A stretch of DNA of 64,000 nt from Brevibacterium atlanticum (GTDB taxonomy: Bacteria; Actinomycetota; Actinomycetes; Actinomycetales; Brevibacteriaceae): assembly GCF_011617245.1 (NCBI RefSeq), contig NZ_CP050152.1:3090503-3154502 (forward strand), in the 5' to 3' direction. The notes beneath the pieces are model-generated. The model searched no databases. It was not told the origin of the DNA and saw nothing but the letters and a program-made list of their open reading frames with translations. Made by a program: the position numbers and the translations under genes. Within the stretch, counting starts at the first letter, position 1. The number at the start of each line of letters is the position of its first letter. This document shows, in pieces, positions 1-7,581 of the stretch.

Positions 1-166
1 CGCACATCAACCGTGCTTGTGGAGATGAAGCCGGATTCCATCCTGCAGTGTCAATGCGAACTGTGAGTTACCTTAATGTGAATCTACACAGGATTCTCAC
101 AACTGGGAAGAGGAATTCTCCCATATTGCTGACATCGATCAACCGATCCGGACGATCACACCCCGA

Positions 167-1021
167 TCATTCCTGGTCGCGGCGGGCCATCGTCTGTGAA
201 GCGCGAGCAGCGTAGTCCTCGGGTGCGGGGTACCCGACCTCGGTGAGGACGAGCCCTTCGGCGGACGTGACGAACATGGGCACGTCCGGGGTGATCCCGG
301 CGTCCGCCTCGGCGATGAGTTCGGCCGGCCGGGTGACCGGCCAGCTGCCCGACCCGACTTTGATCAGCCCGCCGACCAGGGCGCGGACCATGTGATGGCA
401 GAAGGCGTCGGCGCGCAGGTCGATGACGATGACCGCGTCCTGATCGCGTTCGACGCTCAGCTCGTAGAGGGTGCGGATCGTCGTGGCGCCCTCACGCGGT
501 TTGCAGAAGGGCAGGAAGTCGTGCAGACCGTGGACCTCAGCAGCGGCTTCGGCCATGGACTCGGCGTCGAGTTCGCCCTTGTGCCGGGGAGTCACGGCGG
601 TGAGCAGAGGGTCGATGAACGACCGGTGGTCGGCGAGTCGGTACTGATAGGACCGCCACAGTGCGGAGAACCTGGCGTCGAAGGTCTCGGGCACCTCGGC
701 CACGGCGTGGATGACGATATCGGGGAAGTCCCCGGCGGCGAGGACTCCGCGCAGACGTGAGAGCAGGGCCACCCCGGCGAGGCGATTCGACCGCCCGACG
801 AGCTTGTCGACGGCGGCCTCGTCCAGGTCGATGTGGACGACCTGCCGGCGGGCGTGGACGCCGGCGTCGGTGCGGCCGGCGACGACGGTGGCCACCTCGG
901 TGCCGGTGATGCGGGCGAGCCCGGATTCGACGGCGTCCTGCACGGTGCGCAGGCCCGGCTGCTTCCCCCAGCCGTGGAAATCCGTGCCCTGGTAGCCTAG
1001 GTCGATGCGGAATCGAGTCAC
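167..1021 (-). CDS. truA: tRNA pseudouridine(38-40) synthase TruA
   Basis: This gene encodes the enzyme that isomerises uridines 38-40 in the anticodon stem of tRNAs. The 284-residue product is about the usual length for the family. The hallmark GRTDAGVHA lies at residues 49-57, with the catalytic aspartate at D52, and the N-terminal LGYQGTDFHGW segment is typical of TruA. The ATG overlaps the stop of the LemA-like gene by 4 nt, so the two are probably translated in tandem. In many actinobacteria truA follows the ribosomal protein gene rplQ, but here its upstream partner is the LemA-like gene. The first 166 bases of the window, downstream of truA, show no gene. Confidence 0.96.
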   Translation of the reverse strand: MTRFRIDLGYQGTDFHGWGKQPGLRTVQDAVESGLARITGTEVATVVAGRTDAGVHARRQVVHIDLDEAAVDKLVGRSNRLAGVALLSRLRGVLAAGDFPDIVIHAVAEVPETFDARFSALWRSYQYRLADHRSFIDPLLTAVTPRHKGELDAESMAEAAAEVHGLHDFLPFCKPREGATTIRTLYELSVERDQDAVIVIDLRADAFCHHMVRALVGGLIKVGSGSWPVTRPAELIAEADAGITPDVPMFVTSAEGLVLTEVGYPAPEDYAARASQTMARRDQE

Positions 1022-1623
1022 GAGACGACCTTCGCCGAGGTGGTGCTGCCCTCGTCGTCGGCCACCTCGGTGAACGGCTCGCGGGCCCGGAAGACGCCCT
1101 GGAACAGGCGGGAGATCGGACGCATCCGCTGCCGGTGATAGCGTTCGACGTTCGTGTTATAGAACCGAGCACCCGCGAGGATCCGCTCGGTGAGCACCTG
1201 CAGCTGACCGTGCAGGAGACCGATCGTCGTGTCGATCTCCTCATTGACCGCCGCGGTCTGCGAACGGGCGAAGTCCGAGGACAGCGACTTCTCCGTCCGC
1301 GCCGACGGGATGAGCGCGGCATCGTTGACGGCAGCGGTCAGAGCGTTCTCGGCGGCGGCACCGCGGTGGTCGAAGGGGGCGCGTTCGGCCGAGGCGAGCG
1401 CGAGTTCGAGCCGGGACAGATCCTGTCCGGCGATCTGCTGGAGTGTGCCGATATAGGCGGGCACGAGGGCATGGCGGGCGCGGATCTCGCCGATGAGCTG
1501 GCGCTTGGCCTCATCGCACAGCGACCGTGCCATAGACAGTTGGTTGAAGCGCAGCACCGTGAGGACGACGAACATGACGACCAGGGCGGCGAGGACGCAC
1601 CCGCCGACGATGTACCAGCCCAC
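1018..1623 (-). CDS. LemA-family membrane-anchored protein
   Basis: The product has about 201 residues: one N-terminal transmembrane helix (GWYIVGGCVLAALVVMFVVL), then a long helical region ending in the FYNTNVERYHRQ segment typical of LemA proteins. LemA proteins are small membrane proteins of unclear function with a helical bundle facing out. I chose the GTG at 1623 because a GAGGGGA ribosome-binding site sits about 7 nt upstream. The frame is open further upstream, but that stretch lacks a ribosome-binding site and looks non-coding. The stop overlaps the truA start by 4 nt, implying co-transcription. The family assignment is fair; the function is unknown. Confidence 0.75.
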   Translation of the reverse strand: MGWYIVGGCVLAALVVMFVVLTVLRFNQLSMARSLCDEAKRQLIGEIRARHALVPAYIGTLQQIAGQDLSRLELALASAERAPFDHRGAAAENALTAAVNDAALIPSARTEKSLSSDFARSQTAAVNEEIDTTIGLLHGQLQVLTERILAGARFYNTNVERYHRQRMRPISRLFQGVFRAREPFTEVADDEGSTTSAKVVS

Positions 1624-1833
1624 GGCCACTCCCCTCGCCTGTGTTCTTCTCGGATGATGCGTGCACAACCGAGCTTTTCCGACACCTCAGTTTACGCGGG
1701 GTTCAGACTCGTCGCGAAAGGGACACTACGTGGACACTCAGGTGTACTGCCTGCGGTCGATTTCGGCCAGAAGTCGCCGACGCGTCGCCTTCGGGTCACG
1801 CTTTGGTCACCGAAGAGGTCTTGGCTGGGAAAC

Positions 1834-3015
1834 GTGAGAGTAGCGATCATTGCAGAATCCTTCCTCCCCAATATGAATGGGGTCACCCACTCACTCCTGC
1901 GGGTCCTCGACCATCTGGCCGACCGTGGCGACGAGGTCCTCGTCATCGCCCCGGGCACTCGCAGGGACGGTCCGAAGGAGGTCGCCGGTGCCCGCATCGT
2001 CAGGGTTCCCTCGATCGCCTTGCCGAAATACCGGCGCATCCGCGTCGCCCCGGGCGGGGTGACCCGCATCCGCCGGCTCCTGCAGCGCTTCGCCCCCGAC
2101 GTCGTCCACCTCGCCAGCCCTTTCGTGCTCGGCTGGCGCGGGGTGCTCGCCGCGCAGACGCTCAACCTCCCGACCGTCGCGATCTACCAGACCGAGGTGC
2201 CTGCCTACGCTGCCCGCTACGGCATGCACGGCATCGAGGCGATGCTGTGGAACCACGTCCGCAACATCCACCAGCATTCCTCGCTCACGCTCGCACCGTC
2301 GAGCTACACAATCGATCAGCTGGAGGGACTCGGTGTCGACGAGGTGGCCCTGTGGGCCCGTGGGGTCGATTCCTCCCGCTTCGACCCCGGTCATCGTTCC
2401 GAGGCGTGGCGCCGATCCGTGGCCCCGAACGGGGAGAAGATCATCGGCTTCGTCGGCCGGCTGGCGGCGGAGAAGCAGGTCGACGATCTCGCGGTGCTCA
2501 CCGATCTGCCCGGAACCAAGGTCGTCATCGTCGGCGACGGACCGTGGCGGACGCGTCTGGAACGGTCGATGCCGAATGCTCACTTCACCGGGTTCCTCGG
2601 CGGGGACGCCTTGGCGCAGGCGGTCGCCAGCTTCGATGTCATGGTCGCTCCCGGCGAACTCGAGACCTTCTGCCAGACGATCCAGGAGGCCATGGCCTCC
2701 GAGGTTCCCGTCATCGCCCCAGCTCGCGGCGGACCGCTCGACCTCGTCGACTCTTCCCGCACCGGTTGGCTGTACACCCCGAAGGATCTCGGTGCCATGC
2801 GTGCGCACGCCGTCGACCTGCTCGGTGACGAGGCGAAGCGTCGGGCCTTCGGCGTGGCCGGGCGTGAACAGGTGCAGTCACGGAGCTGGAAAAGCGTGTG
2901 CTCGCAGCTCGTGGGCCACTACTCGAGGGCGATCGAGAATCCGGCGCCGCAGGTGCTCGGACGCGGGTTCGCGTCGATGGTCAACTCCCGCCTCGAGGAC
3001 ACCCTGCCCTTCTGA
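1834..3015 (+). CDS. GT4-family glycosyltransferase, MgtA/PimB-like alpha-mannosyltransferase
   Basis: The product is a 393-residue GT-B glycosyltransferase. The N-terminus VRVAIIAESFLPNMNGVTHS is the acceptor-side Rossmann start of GDP-mannose-dependent alpha-mannosyltransferases. The C-terminal half has IIGFVGRLAAEKQVDDL and the E-x7-E region ELETFCQTIQEAMASE, which holds the nucleotide sugar. Actinobacterial relatives mannosylate phosphatidylinositol or glucuronosyl diacylglycerol at the cytoplasmic face of the membrane. The start is the GTG at 1834, where homology begins; the upstream open frame has no family similarity. The gene stands alone on the plus strand and ends convergently with the gene at 3150. 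The exact acceptor cannot be read from the sequence. Confidence 0.85.
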   Translation: MRVAIIAESFLPNMNGVTHSLLRVLDHLADRGDEVLVIAPGTRRDGPKEVAGARIVRVPSIALPKYRRIRVAPGGVTRIRRLLQRFAPDVVHLASPFVLGWRGVLAAQTLNLPTVAIYQTEVPAYAARYGMHGIEAMLWNHVRNIHQHSSLTLAPSSYTIDQLEGLGVDEVALWARGVDSSRFDPGHRSEAWRRSVAPNGEKIIGFVGRLAAEKQVDDLAVLTDLPGTKVVIVGDGPWRTRLERSMPNAHFTGFLGGDALAQAVASFDVMVAPGELETFCQTIQEAMASEVPVIAPARGGPLDLVDSSRTGWLYTPKDLGAMRAHAVDLLGDEAKRRAFGVAGREQVQSRSWKSVCSQLVGHYSRAIENPAPQVLGRGFASMVNSRLEDTLPF

Positions 3016-3046
3016 CCCGGTATTCCGCCGCTCCCCCTCTGCCTTC

Positions 3047-3110
3047 CGCCGACCGCTCACGTTAGCGACGTTGTGCGGTGAGCGGTTGTCGCCAGCGCAA
3101 GCGGTCGGCG
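3047..3110. terminator. Nested inverted repeat between convergent genes
   Basis: An outer 11-bp perfect repeat, CGCCGACCGCT at 3047-3057 and AGCGGTCGGCG at 3100-3110, encloses CCGCTCAC (3053-3060) and GTGAGCGG. It lies between two convergent genes, so it probably acts as a bidirectional terminator. A closely related 26-bp stretch recurs at 29146-29171 and a partial one at 33933. Confidence 0.55.
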
Positions 3111-3149
3111 AGTGAGGCGCCGACCTCAGTGCAGCAGCAGGAACGTACG

Positions 3150-3719
3150 TCAGCCGAGGCTGGCGATCCAGTCCTGGACAGTCGTCACAGTCGCCTGTTT
3201 CGGGAACACCTTTTCGGTGAGCAGCCGATGGACCTCGGGGTCGCGGTCGGCACAGGCATCGGCAAGCACGGTGAGTTCGAAGTCGAGGTCCGCGGCCTGT
3301 CGCACGGTTGAGAGCACGACCCCGCTTGTGGCGACTCCGGTCAGCACCAAGGAGGAGGCCCCGTACCCGCGCAGTAGCACCTCGAGGTCACTGCCGGTGA
3401 ACGCGCTGATGCGCCGCTTCGTCACGATCGGCTCACCCTGATGCCGGTCGAGCGTCTCATGAATGCTCGTCGAGGCATGGGCCTCATCGAGATCCCCGTG
3501 CGCGGCGATCTGCGCGAATGATGCGGTCGCGGCCAGCTCCGGTTGGCCCTCGCGCAGCGCCACCCGCACCCACACCACTGGAATGTCGTGCCCGCGTGCG
3601 GCGGCAACGGCGTCGCGTGCGCGTTCGAGGACTCCGGTGGAGGTGAAGGCCTCGTCCCCGGCGATACCATTCTGAAAGTCCATGGCCAGCAGGACGGTTC
3701 GATCAGCGTCAGTCATCAT
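3150..3719 (-). CDS. Isochorismatase-fold hydrolase lacking the usual catalytic Cys
   Basis: This is a 189-residue alpha/beta isochorismatase-family protein. The family aspartate lies in AMDFQNGI (D14) and the lysine in VTKRRISAF (K101). Nicotinamidase-type members carry a nucleophilic cysteine in the next motif, but here it reads GVATSGVVLST with Gly133 at that place. This resembles true isochorismatases such as EntB, which work without the cysteine; the substrate is unknown. The start is the first of two adjacent ATG codons, preceded by a GGAGA ribosome-binding site. The frame continues open upstream without family similarity. The gene looks monocistronic and faces the mannosyltransferase gene. 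Confidence 0.82.
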   Translation of the reverse strand: MMTDADRTVLLAMDFQNGIAGDEAFTSTGVLERARDAVAAARGHDIPVVWVRVALREGQPELAATASFAQIAAHGDLDEAHASTSIHETLDRHQGEPIVTKRRISAFTGSDLEVLLRGYGASSLVLTGVATSGVVLSTVRQAADLDFELTVLADACADRDPEVHRLLTEKVFPKQATVTTVQDWIASLG

Positions 3720-3792
3720 GTCTCCTTCGGTTCGCGAGAGGTTCGGACCCTCTTCCGACGAGGCTACTCCTTGCTCCGGATGGTCCGCTGGG

Positions 3793-4758
3793 TTACGGCT
3801 CAATGCCTCCTGAAACCGAATGAACATCGAAGACCACCCGCCCCTTCCGAGCTGCCTCCCTCCGAGAACGAATCCGGCGCAGCAGATCGCGGGCCACCGA
3901 CTGCCCGGGCACAAACAGCTCTCCGTTGTCGACCGCAAAACGCGCTGGTACCGTTGGTGAAGCAACGTCATGCCCCGGGCTACCGGATAATCCCGGCCTT
4001 TGGGAAGACGGCCCCCTGGCGAATGCGGAAGCACCCAGGGGGTGCTTCATATTCAAGAGCTTTCCGTCGACAGCATCGATCACCGTCAATCTGCCCTCGT
4101 TCACAGCTGGCAAGATGAACCTCCCGTCATCACGCGCGATGTTGCGCTGCACCGCCCACGAGACTACGTCCGCAGACCACAGCAGCGGTTCGTCGCCCAT
4201 CCGCCCGTGGGTGAACGCGACATCAGGGTGAATCGCACCCGACCTCCGCAATCTGTCGACTACCCGCTCATCAGCGCCGTTGAGCCTGTGGTCCCTATTG
4301 TTGTCCGCGACGATCCCGCGAACAGCCTCCTCTCCGGTACCGCTAGTGAGGTGACGGACGAGCCGGTCCAGACACAGTGCCCTGGCCCGAGCAATATCGC
4401 CTTGGGAGCTGCCCGCCAACGGCAGCTTCACAGCAATGACATTCCACTCTGATACCTGAGTGATCACTTCGACCATGTCCACGATGTCACCGCGGTCGGC
4501 GAGAGTTCCGCGGAACTTCTTGTTCGTATGCCAATACGTACTGCCGGCTAAGTCCACCAGTCGCTCGCGAATGGCATCCAAGCGAGCGTGAGAGAAGATG
4601 ACAGCGGCCATCTGATAGAACGAAACCTCCTCACCTGCCGGGCCCTCCCCCACACTGGTCGGCTGCCGCATCGACTCGTCGACGAACGCGATCGGGTTCG
4701 GGGACGCGGCGAGGTAGAACCTCTCCAGTACAGGCGACCGTAGGCTTGGGCTCGACAT
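3793..4758 (-). CDS. DUF3800-like protein
   Basis: The product has about 321 residues. It resembles the DUF3800 family, thought to have an RNase H-like fold: an early acidic motif AFVDES, a central HTNKKFRGTLADRGDIVDM segment, and later acidic positions in VADNNRDHR and LLWSADVVSW. The activity of the family is not established. I placed the start at 4758 because GCGGAGAC lies just upstream of that ATG; the frame extends to 4842. Composition is somewhat less GC-rich than the flanking housekeeping genes, suggesting recent acquisition. Its C-terminal coding sequence is echoed by a remnant at 5385-5588. It belongs to the accessory island that ends at bioN. Confidence 0.6.
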   Translation of the reverse strand: MSSPSLRSPVLERFYLAASPNPIAFVDESMRQPTSVGEGPAGEEVSFYQMAAVIFSHARLDAIRERLVDLAGSTYWHTNKKFRGTLADRGDIVDMVEVITQVSEWNVIAVKLPLAGSSQGDIARARALCLDRLVRHLTSGTGEEAVRGIVADNNRDHRLNGADERVVDRLRRSGAIHPDVAFTHGRMGDEPLLWSADVVSWAVQRNIARDDGRFILPAVNEGRLTVIDAVDGKLLNMKHPLGASAFARGPSSQRPGLSGSPGHDVASPTVPARFAVDNGELFVPGQSVARDLLRRIRSRREAARKGRVVFDVHSVSGGIEP

Positions 4759-4904
4759 GTCTCCGCTTTCATCCGGGCTGTCATCCAGCAACATTGCTTT
4801 GATCCGATGACGTGCCAGCACTCTACGGGTCGCCCATGACACGGAACGGAGCTGCTGAGAATCAAGCCACGGTCAGACGGAATCAGTCGCGGCGGACAAT
4901 GACC

Positions 4905-5273
4905 TCAGTCCACGATGCCGCGGGCGTCGAGTGCTCGCCCCGTGTCCTGCGCGTACTTCACCGATCGCAGGATCGCCGGCACCACCCGAGCCTTGATGCT
5001 CGAATCGAGACCACGGGCGCGGGCGGCCCGCTCGGCCTCCCCCAACAGCCCAGAGATGTGCGAGATCGCCCGCACCATGAGGCTCGCCGTCAGTGCGATC
5101 GCCTCCGTGTTGGCGCCGAAGAAGCGCAGCGGAGACACGATCACGGTGAAGGTGTCGAGCAGCTGCGCGACCGTCGTCGTCAACGTCAGCAGCAGCGCTG
5201 CTTGCACACAGGCGAACACGGTTCCGCCGACGGCCTGCCCCGACCGCAGGGACCTGCAAAACTGCAGTGTCAT
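4905..5273 (-). pseudogene. Truncated duplicate of the 3' half of bioN
   Basis: This segment encodes the last 122 residues of the biotin ECF transporter membrane protein and nothing before them; the intact gene is at 6841-7581. The DNA matches 6841-7109 at 4905-5173 with a single difference over 269 bases. Identity then falls abruptly to roughly 80 percent for the last 100 bases and stops at about 5273. The stop codon is kept at the left edge, and homology ends within a few bases of it. There is no full N-terminus and no plausible ribosome-binding site, so it is unlikely to be functional. It marks one edge of inserted DNA. Confidence 0.9.
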
Positions 5274-5384
5274 GACCCCGAATAGTCAGCCGAGTCAGGG
5301 AGCAGTGCTCACTGAGACCGAACCAGTACCACAGGCTGATCCGATGTCGGCTCCGATCTACGCGGATCTCATGAGAGAGAAGCA

Positions 5385-5588
5385 TCATCGTACTCCCCGG
5401 CTACCGGACAGTCCCGGCCCCAGAGCGGTCGGCACCTTGGTTTTTGCACAAGTAGCCAGGGACTGCCTCATACTCACGGACTGCTTGCCCTCAAGCGCCC
5501 CAACCCGGGCCGCATATAGGTGGTCGTGGGTCTGGAGGTTGAGGCTACTTGGTGCGGCGGCACGGATAACGTAGAGGGTGCCACAGTG
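5385..5588 (-). pseudogene. Remnant of a second DUF3800-like gene (C-terminal part)
   Basis: An open stretch of about 67 codons without a proper start encodes VSMRQSLATCAKTK followed by GPGLSGSRG. It lines up in the same frame with LNMKHPLGASAFAR and RPGLSGSPG of the intact gene at 3793-4758. At the DNA level TGAGTATGAGGCAG, CCTGGCTACTT and CCGGTAGCC match the corresponding bases closely. An in-frame stop at 5589-5591 cuts it off upstream. I infer a decayed paralogue of which only a C-terminal portion is left. Confidence 0.6.
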
Positions 5589-5734
5589 TCAGTAGCCGAA
5601 TGCGGAGCAAGCTGAGCAATTGACGGAGGCACCTATGCGTTCCAGCCCGAAGTCACTGACAAGTGTGACGATCATGTTCGTAGCTTGCGCCCACGCACGG
5701 CGGAGTTACCAAGGGCGGCACTGGAGAAAAGAAT

Positions 5735-5768
5735 AGGGCGGCCCGTACGATTCGGTACGGGCCGCCCT
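5735..5768 (-). terminator. Rho-independent terminator
   Basis: A perfect 14-bp inverted repeat (AGGGCGGCCCGTAC and its complement) encloses a 6-nt loop. In minus-strand sense it is followed by ATTCTTTTCT. It lies about 60 bp past the stop of the gene at 5829-6110. Confidence 0.85.
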
Positions 5769-5828
5769 GTCAAACAATGCGACCAGTGCTTGTCAACTGT
5801 GGGCCCTGAACGTGGCGGGCTCTGAGCC

Positions 5829-6110
5829 CTAGTTCGGGTCGAAACCGTACAGACGAATCAGATCAGTTTTCCGCGGGGTGCCGAACGGATGAATTTCTTC
5901 ATTGTCGATTTCGACGAACAACTCAGCAAGGCGCCCGCTCTCGTGTCTCTTTACCCAGCCCAAGGCTTCCTGCACGTTATCCACGTCGGAGAGGACGAAA
6001 GCCTGGAGGTTCCAGGCGGTCGTTCCATCGCGTTCCCAAAAGTTGACTCTGTACGTTGGCGCGTCATCTTGGTAGGAGCACTCGGAATGAACTGTTTCGT
6101 GAGCTCTCAT
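5829..6110 (-). CDS. Small protein of unknown function
   Basis: The 93-residue product is acidic and soluble, with YRVNFWERDGTTAWNLQAF near the start and LAELFVEIDNEEIHPFG towards the end. I do not recognise a family; size and composition resemble small immunity-type proteins, which is only an impression. I took the ATG at 6110; the frame stays open to 6212 without a clear ribosome-binding site. It starts 12 bp past the stop of the small ORF at 6122, so the two may be one transcript. A strong terminator follows at 5735-5768. Base composition is lower in GC than the chromosome backbone, consistent with imported DNA. Confidence 0.55.
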   Translation of the reverse strand: MRAHETVHSECSYQDDAPTYRVNFWERDGTTAWNLQAFVLSDVDNVQEALGWVKRHESGRLAELFVEIDNEEIHPFGTPRKTDLIRLYGFDPN

Positions 6111-6121
6111 TTCGGTCCATT

Positions 6122-6418
6122 TCAGTCGATTGGGGCGAAGGTGACAACTATCTCTTCGCTCACTTCCATGTTCGAAGATTGCGGATCGCTTTTGTCGCCG
6201 CACGCCACCCATTCCGTCGTTCCGTATTTCTTCTTCGTGGGCGGGGTTGCCAGTTTATATCCCTTTGGCGGTGCCATCTCGGCCTGCGCCCAGCCCTGGA
6301 ACCTTCCTGCCCCTTCGCTACAAGGGACTCCCCGGTGAGGCTCATTGTCACCTGTGACCAACAGGTGGCAACTATCGCAGTTGTGTAACAGAATTGATGA
6401 TGATCTCTTGGGCTTCAT
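6122..6418 (-). CDS. Small ORF of unknown function, start uncertain
   Basis: The reading frame of up to 98 residues ends with a lysine-rich stretch (KGYKLATPPTKKKYGTTEW) and VSEEIVVTFAPID. The C-terminal 60 residues look protein-like, whereas the N-terminal part does not, so the true start may be the ATG at 6277 or the frame may be broken. The stop is only 12 bp before the start of the next small gene, which supports a short operon. No family was recognised. Codon use is atypical for this genome (AAG AAG AAA TAC runs). Confidence 0.35.
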   Translation of the reverse strand: MKPKRSSSILLHNCDSCHLLVTGDNEPHRGVPCSEGAGRFQGWAQAEMAPPKGYKLATPPTKKKYGTTEWVACGDKSDPQSSNMEVSEEIVVTFAPID

Positions 6419-6433
6419 GTCGCCGCTGGTTAC

Positions 6434-6631
6434 TCATCGCGACTCCCCCGTCCAACGATGCGCTTCACGACGCGTAATGCGCCTCAGCCCCGTCTCCCTC
6501 CCACACGGTGACCGTCTGCCTCTTGGGCCCCAGAGCGTCGATGATTGTTTACGTGGTGTCAGCGCAGTCCACCCGGCGGCGCGGTGGAGCACGTGCTCGA
6601 TGCGGTTTCGTAGGTCGTCATGGTCAGCCAT
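6434..6631 (-). CDS. Possible small or degraded ORF
   Basis: A 65-codon frame begins MADHDDLRNRIEHVLHRAAG after a GAGGGTG ribosome-binding-like sequence. The first 20 residues resemble the start of small phage- or island-type proteins, while the rest is arginine-rich and looks out of frame. It is probably a broken gene; I cannot name it. Confidence 0.25.
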   Translation of the reverse strand: MADHDDLRNRIEHVLHRAAGWTALTPRKQSSTLWGPRGRRSPCGRETGLRRITRREAHRWTGESR

Positions 6632-6840
6632 CGTCCACACCCTCTTCGCTTCGTGGCAACGACTTCGTTTCGTACTTCGCCATCTCGTTGCGCTGATTCG
6701 AGTCGGTCTCCTCTGGCCTCCAGAGGACAACGCGCCCCCTCCCCGCAGTGAACGCATCTAGCACAGGGGATCACGGGTCCCTGTCTGCCCCAGAGCAAAC
6801 AACTGCACTGCCGACGACCAGACGGATCGCGCCCATGCCC

Positions 6841-7581
6841 TCAGTCCACGATGCCGCGGGCGTCGAGTGCTCGCCCCGTGTCCTGCGCGTACTTCACCGA
6901 TCGCAGGATCGCCGGCACCACCCGAGCCTTGATGCTCGAATCGAGACCACGGGCGCGGGCAGCCCGCTCGGCCTCCCCCAACAGCCCAGAGATGTGCGAG
7001 ATCGCCCGCACCATGAGGCTCGCCGTCAGTGCGATCGCCTCCGTGTTGGCGCCGAAGAAGCGCAGCGGAGACACGATCACGGTGAAGGTGTCGAGCAGCT
7101 GCGCGACCGACGTCGTCAACGTCAGCAGCAGAGCCGCCTGCACGCAGGCGAATACGGTGCCGCCGACAGCCAGACCCGACTGCAGTGACCCGAAGAAGAA
7201 CTGCAGGGTCATGACGATGGCCACCAGCACGGCGACGTAGAGCCACGTGCGCAGGAAGTACGTGACGCGCAGGCGCGCCGTGAAACCGATGACGACGAGG
7301 ACTGCGAACATCGACCAGTTGATCACGGGATCGCGGAAGATGAGCGCAACGATGCCGATCGCTGCGATGAGTGCGAGCTTCACCCCGGTCGGGACCGAGT
7401 GCAGCCATCCGCGGGTGGGCGCGACCTTGCCGAAGAGCTGCGGGCGCGGTTCCATGCCCGCGTTCTTCCGCCACGTCGCCGAGGCAGGGCCTCTGACGCT
7501 GCCGGCGGCGCGGCCGACGCCGTGACCGGCGGCCCTACCGACGCCCGCCCTTTCACCGGAACCGTGGAAGTCCCCGCTCAT
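6841..7581 (-). CDS. bioN: Biotin ECF transporter membrane protein BioN (EcfT)
   Basis: This is the transmembrane coupling subunit of the energy-coupling-factor biotin importer. The 246-residue protein carries several hydrophobic helices and the conserved coupling-helix motif ERAARARGLDSS near the C-terminus, where it contacts the ATPase. The first 45 residues are glycine- and arginine-rich and could be partly non-coding. The start at 7581 is supported by the 4-nt ATGA overlap with the bioM stop. It is the last gene of bioY-bioM-bioN. Its 3' half is duplicated at 4905-5273, and the DNA just past its stop is the edge of the accessory island. Confidence 0.93.
   Translation of the reverse strand: MSGDFHGSGERAGVGRAAGHGVGRAAGSVRGPASATWRKNAGMEPRPQLFGKVAPTRGWLHSVPTGVKLALIAAIGIVALIFRDPVINWSMFAVLVVIGFTARLRVTYFLRTWLYVAVLVAIVMTLQFFFGSLQSGLAVGGTVFACVQAALLLTLTTSVAQLLDTFTVIVSPLRFFGANTEAIALTASLMVRAISHISGLLGEAERAARARGLDSSIKARVVPAILRSVKYAQDTGRALDARGIVD

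Larger units (their letters stand above)
5274..5828. other. Region without an intact gene in the accessory island
   Basis: No convincing complete gene is present. The stretch holds a degraded DUF3800-like C-terminal remnant (5385-5588) and, near its right end, a strong hairpin terminator (5735-5768) serving the minus-strand gene that starts at 6110. Confidence 0.6.

Noticed and set aside
1135..1833. Upstream extension of the mannosyltransferase frame
   Set aside because: The frame is open but overlaps the LemA-like gene antisense; family similarity starts only at the GTG at 1834.
6345..6761. 138-codon plus-strand frame in the island
   Set aside because: Its composition is random-like and it lacks a ribosome-binding site; the minus-strand frames are slightly better supported.
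4905..7212. Reading the bioN duplication as an insertion sequence or composite transposon
   Set aside because: There is no transposase frame and no terminal inverted repeats; the repeated segment is gene sequence with a mosaic divergence pattern.
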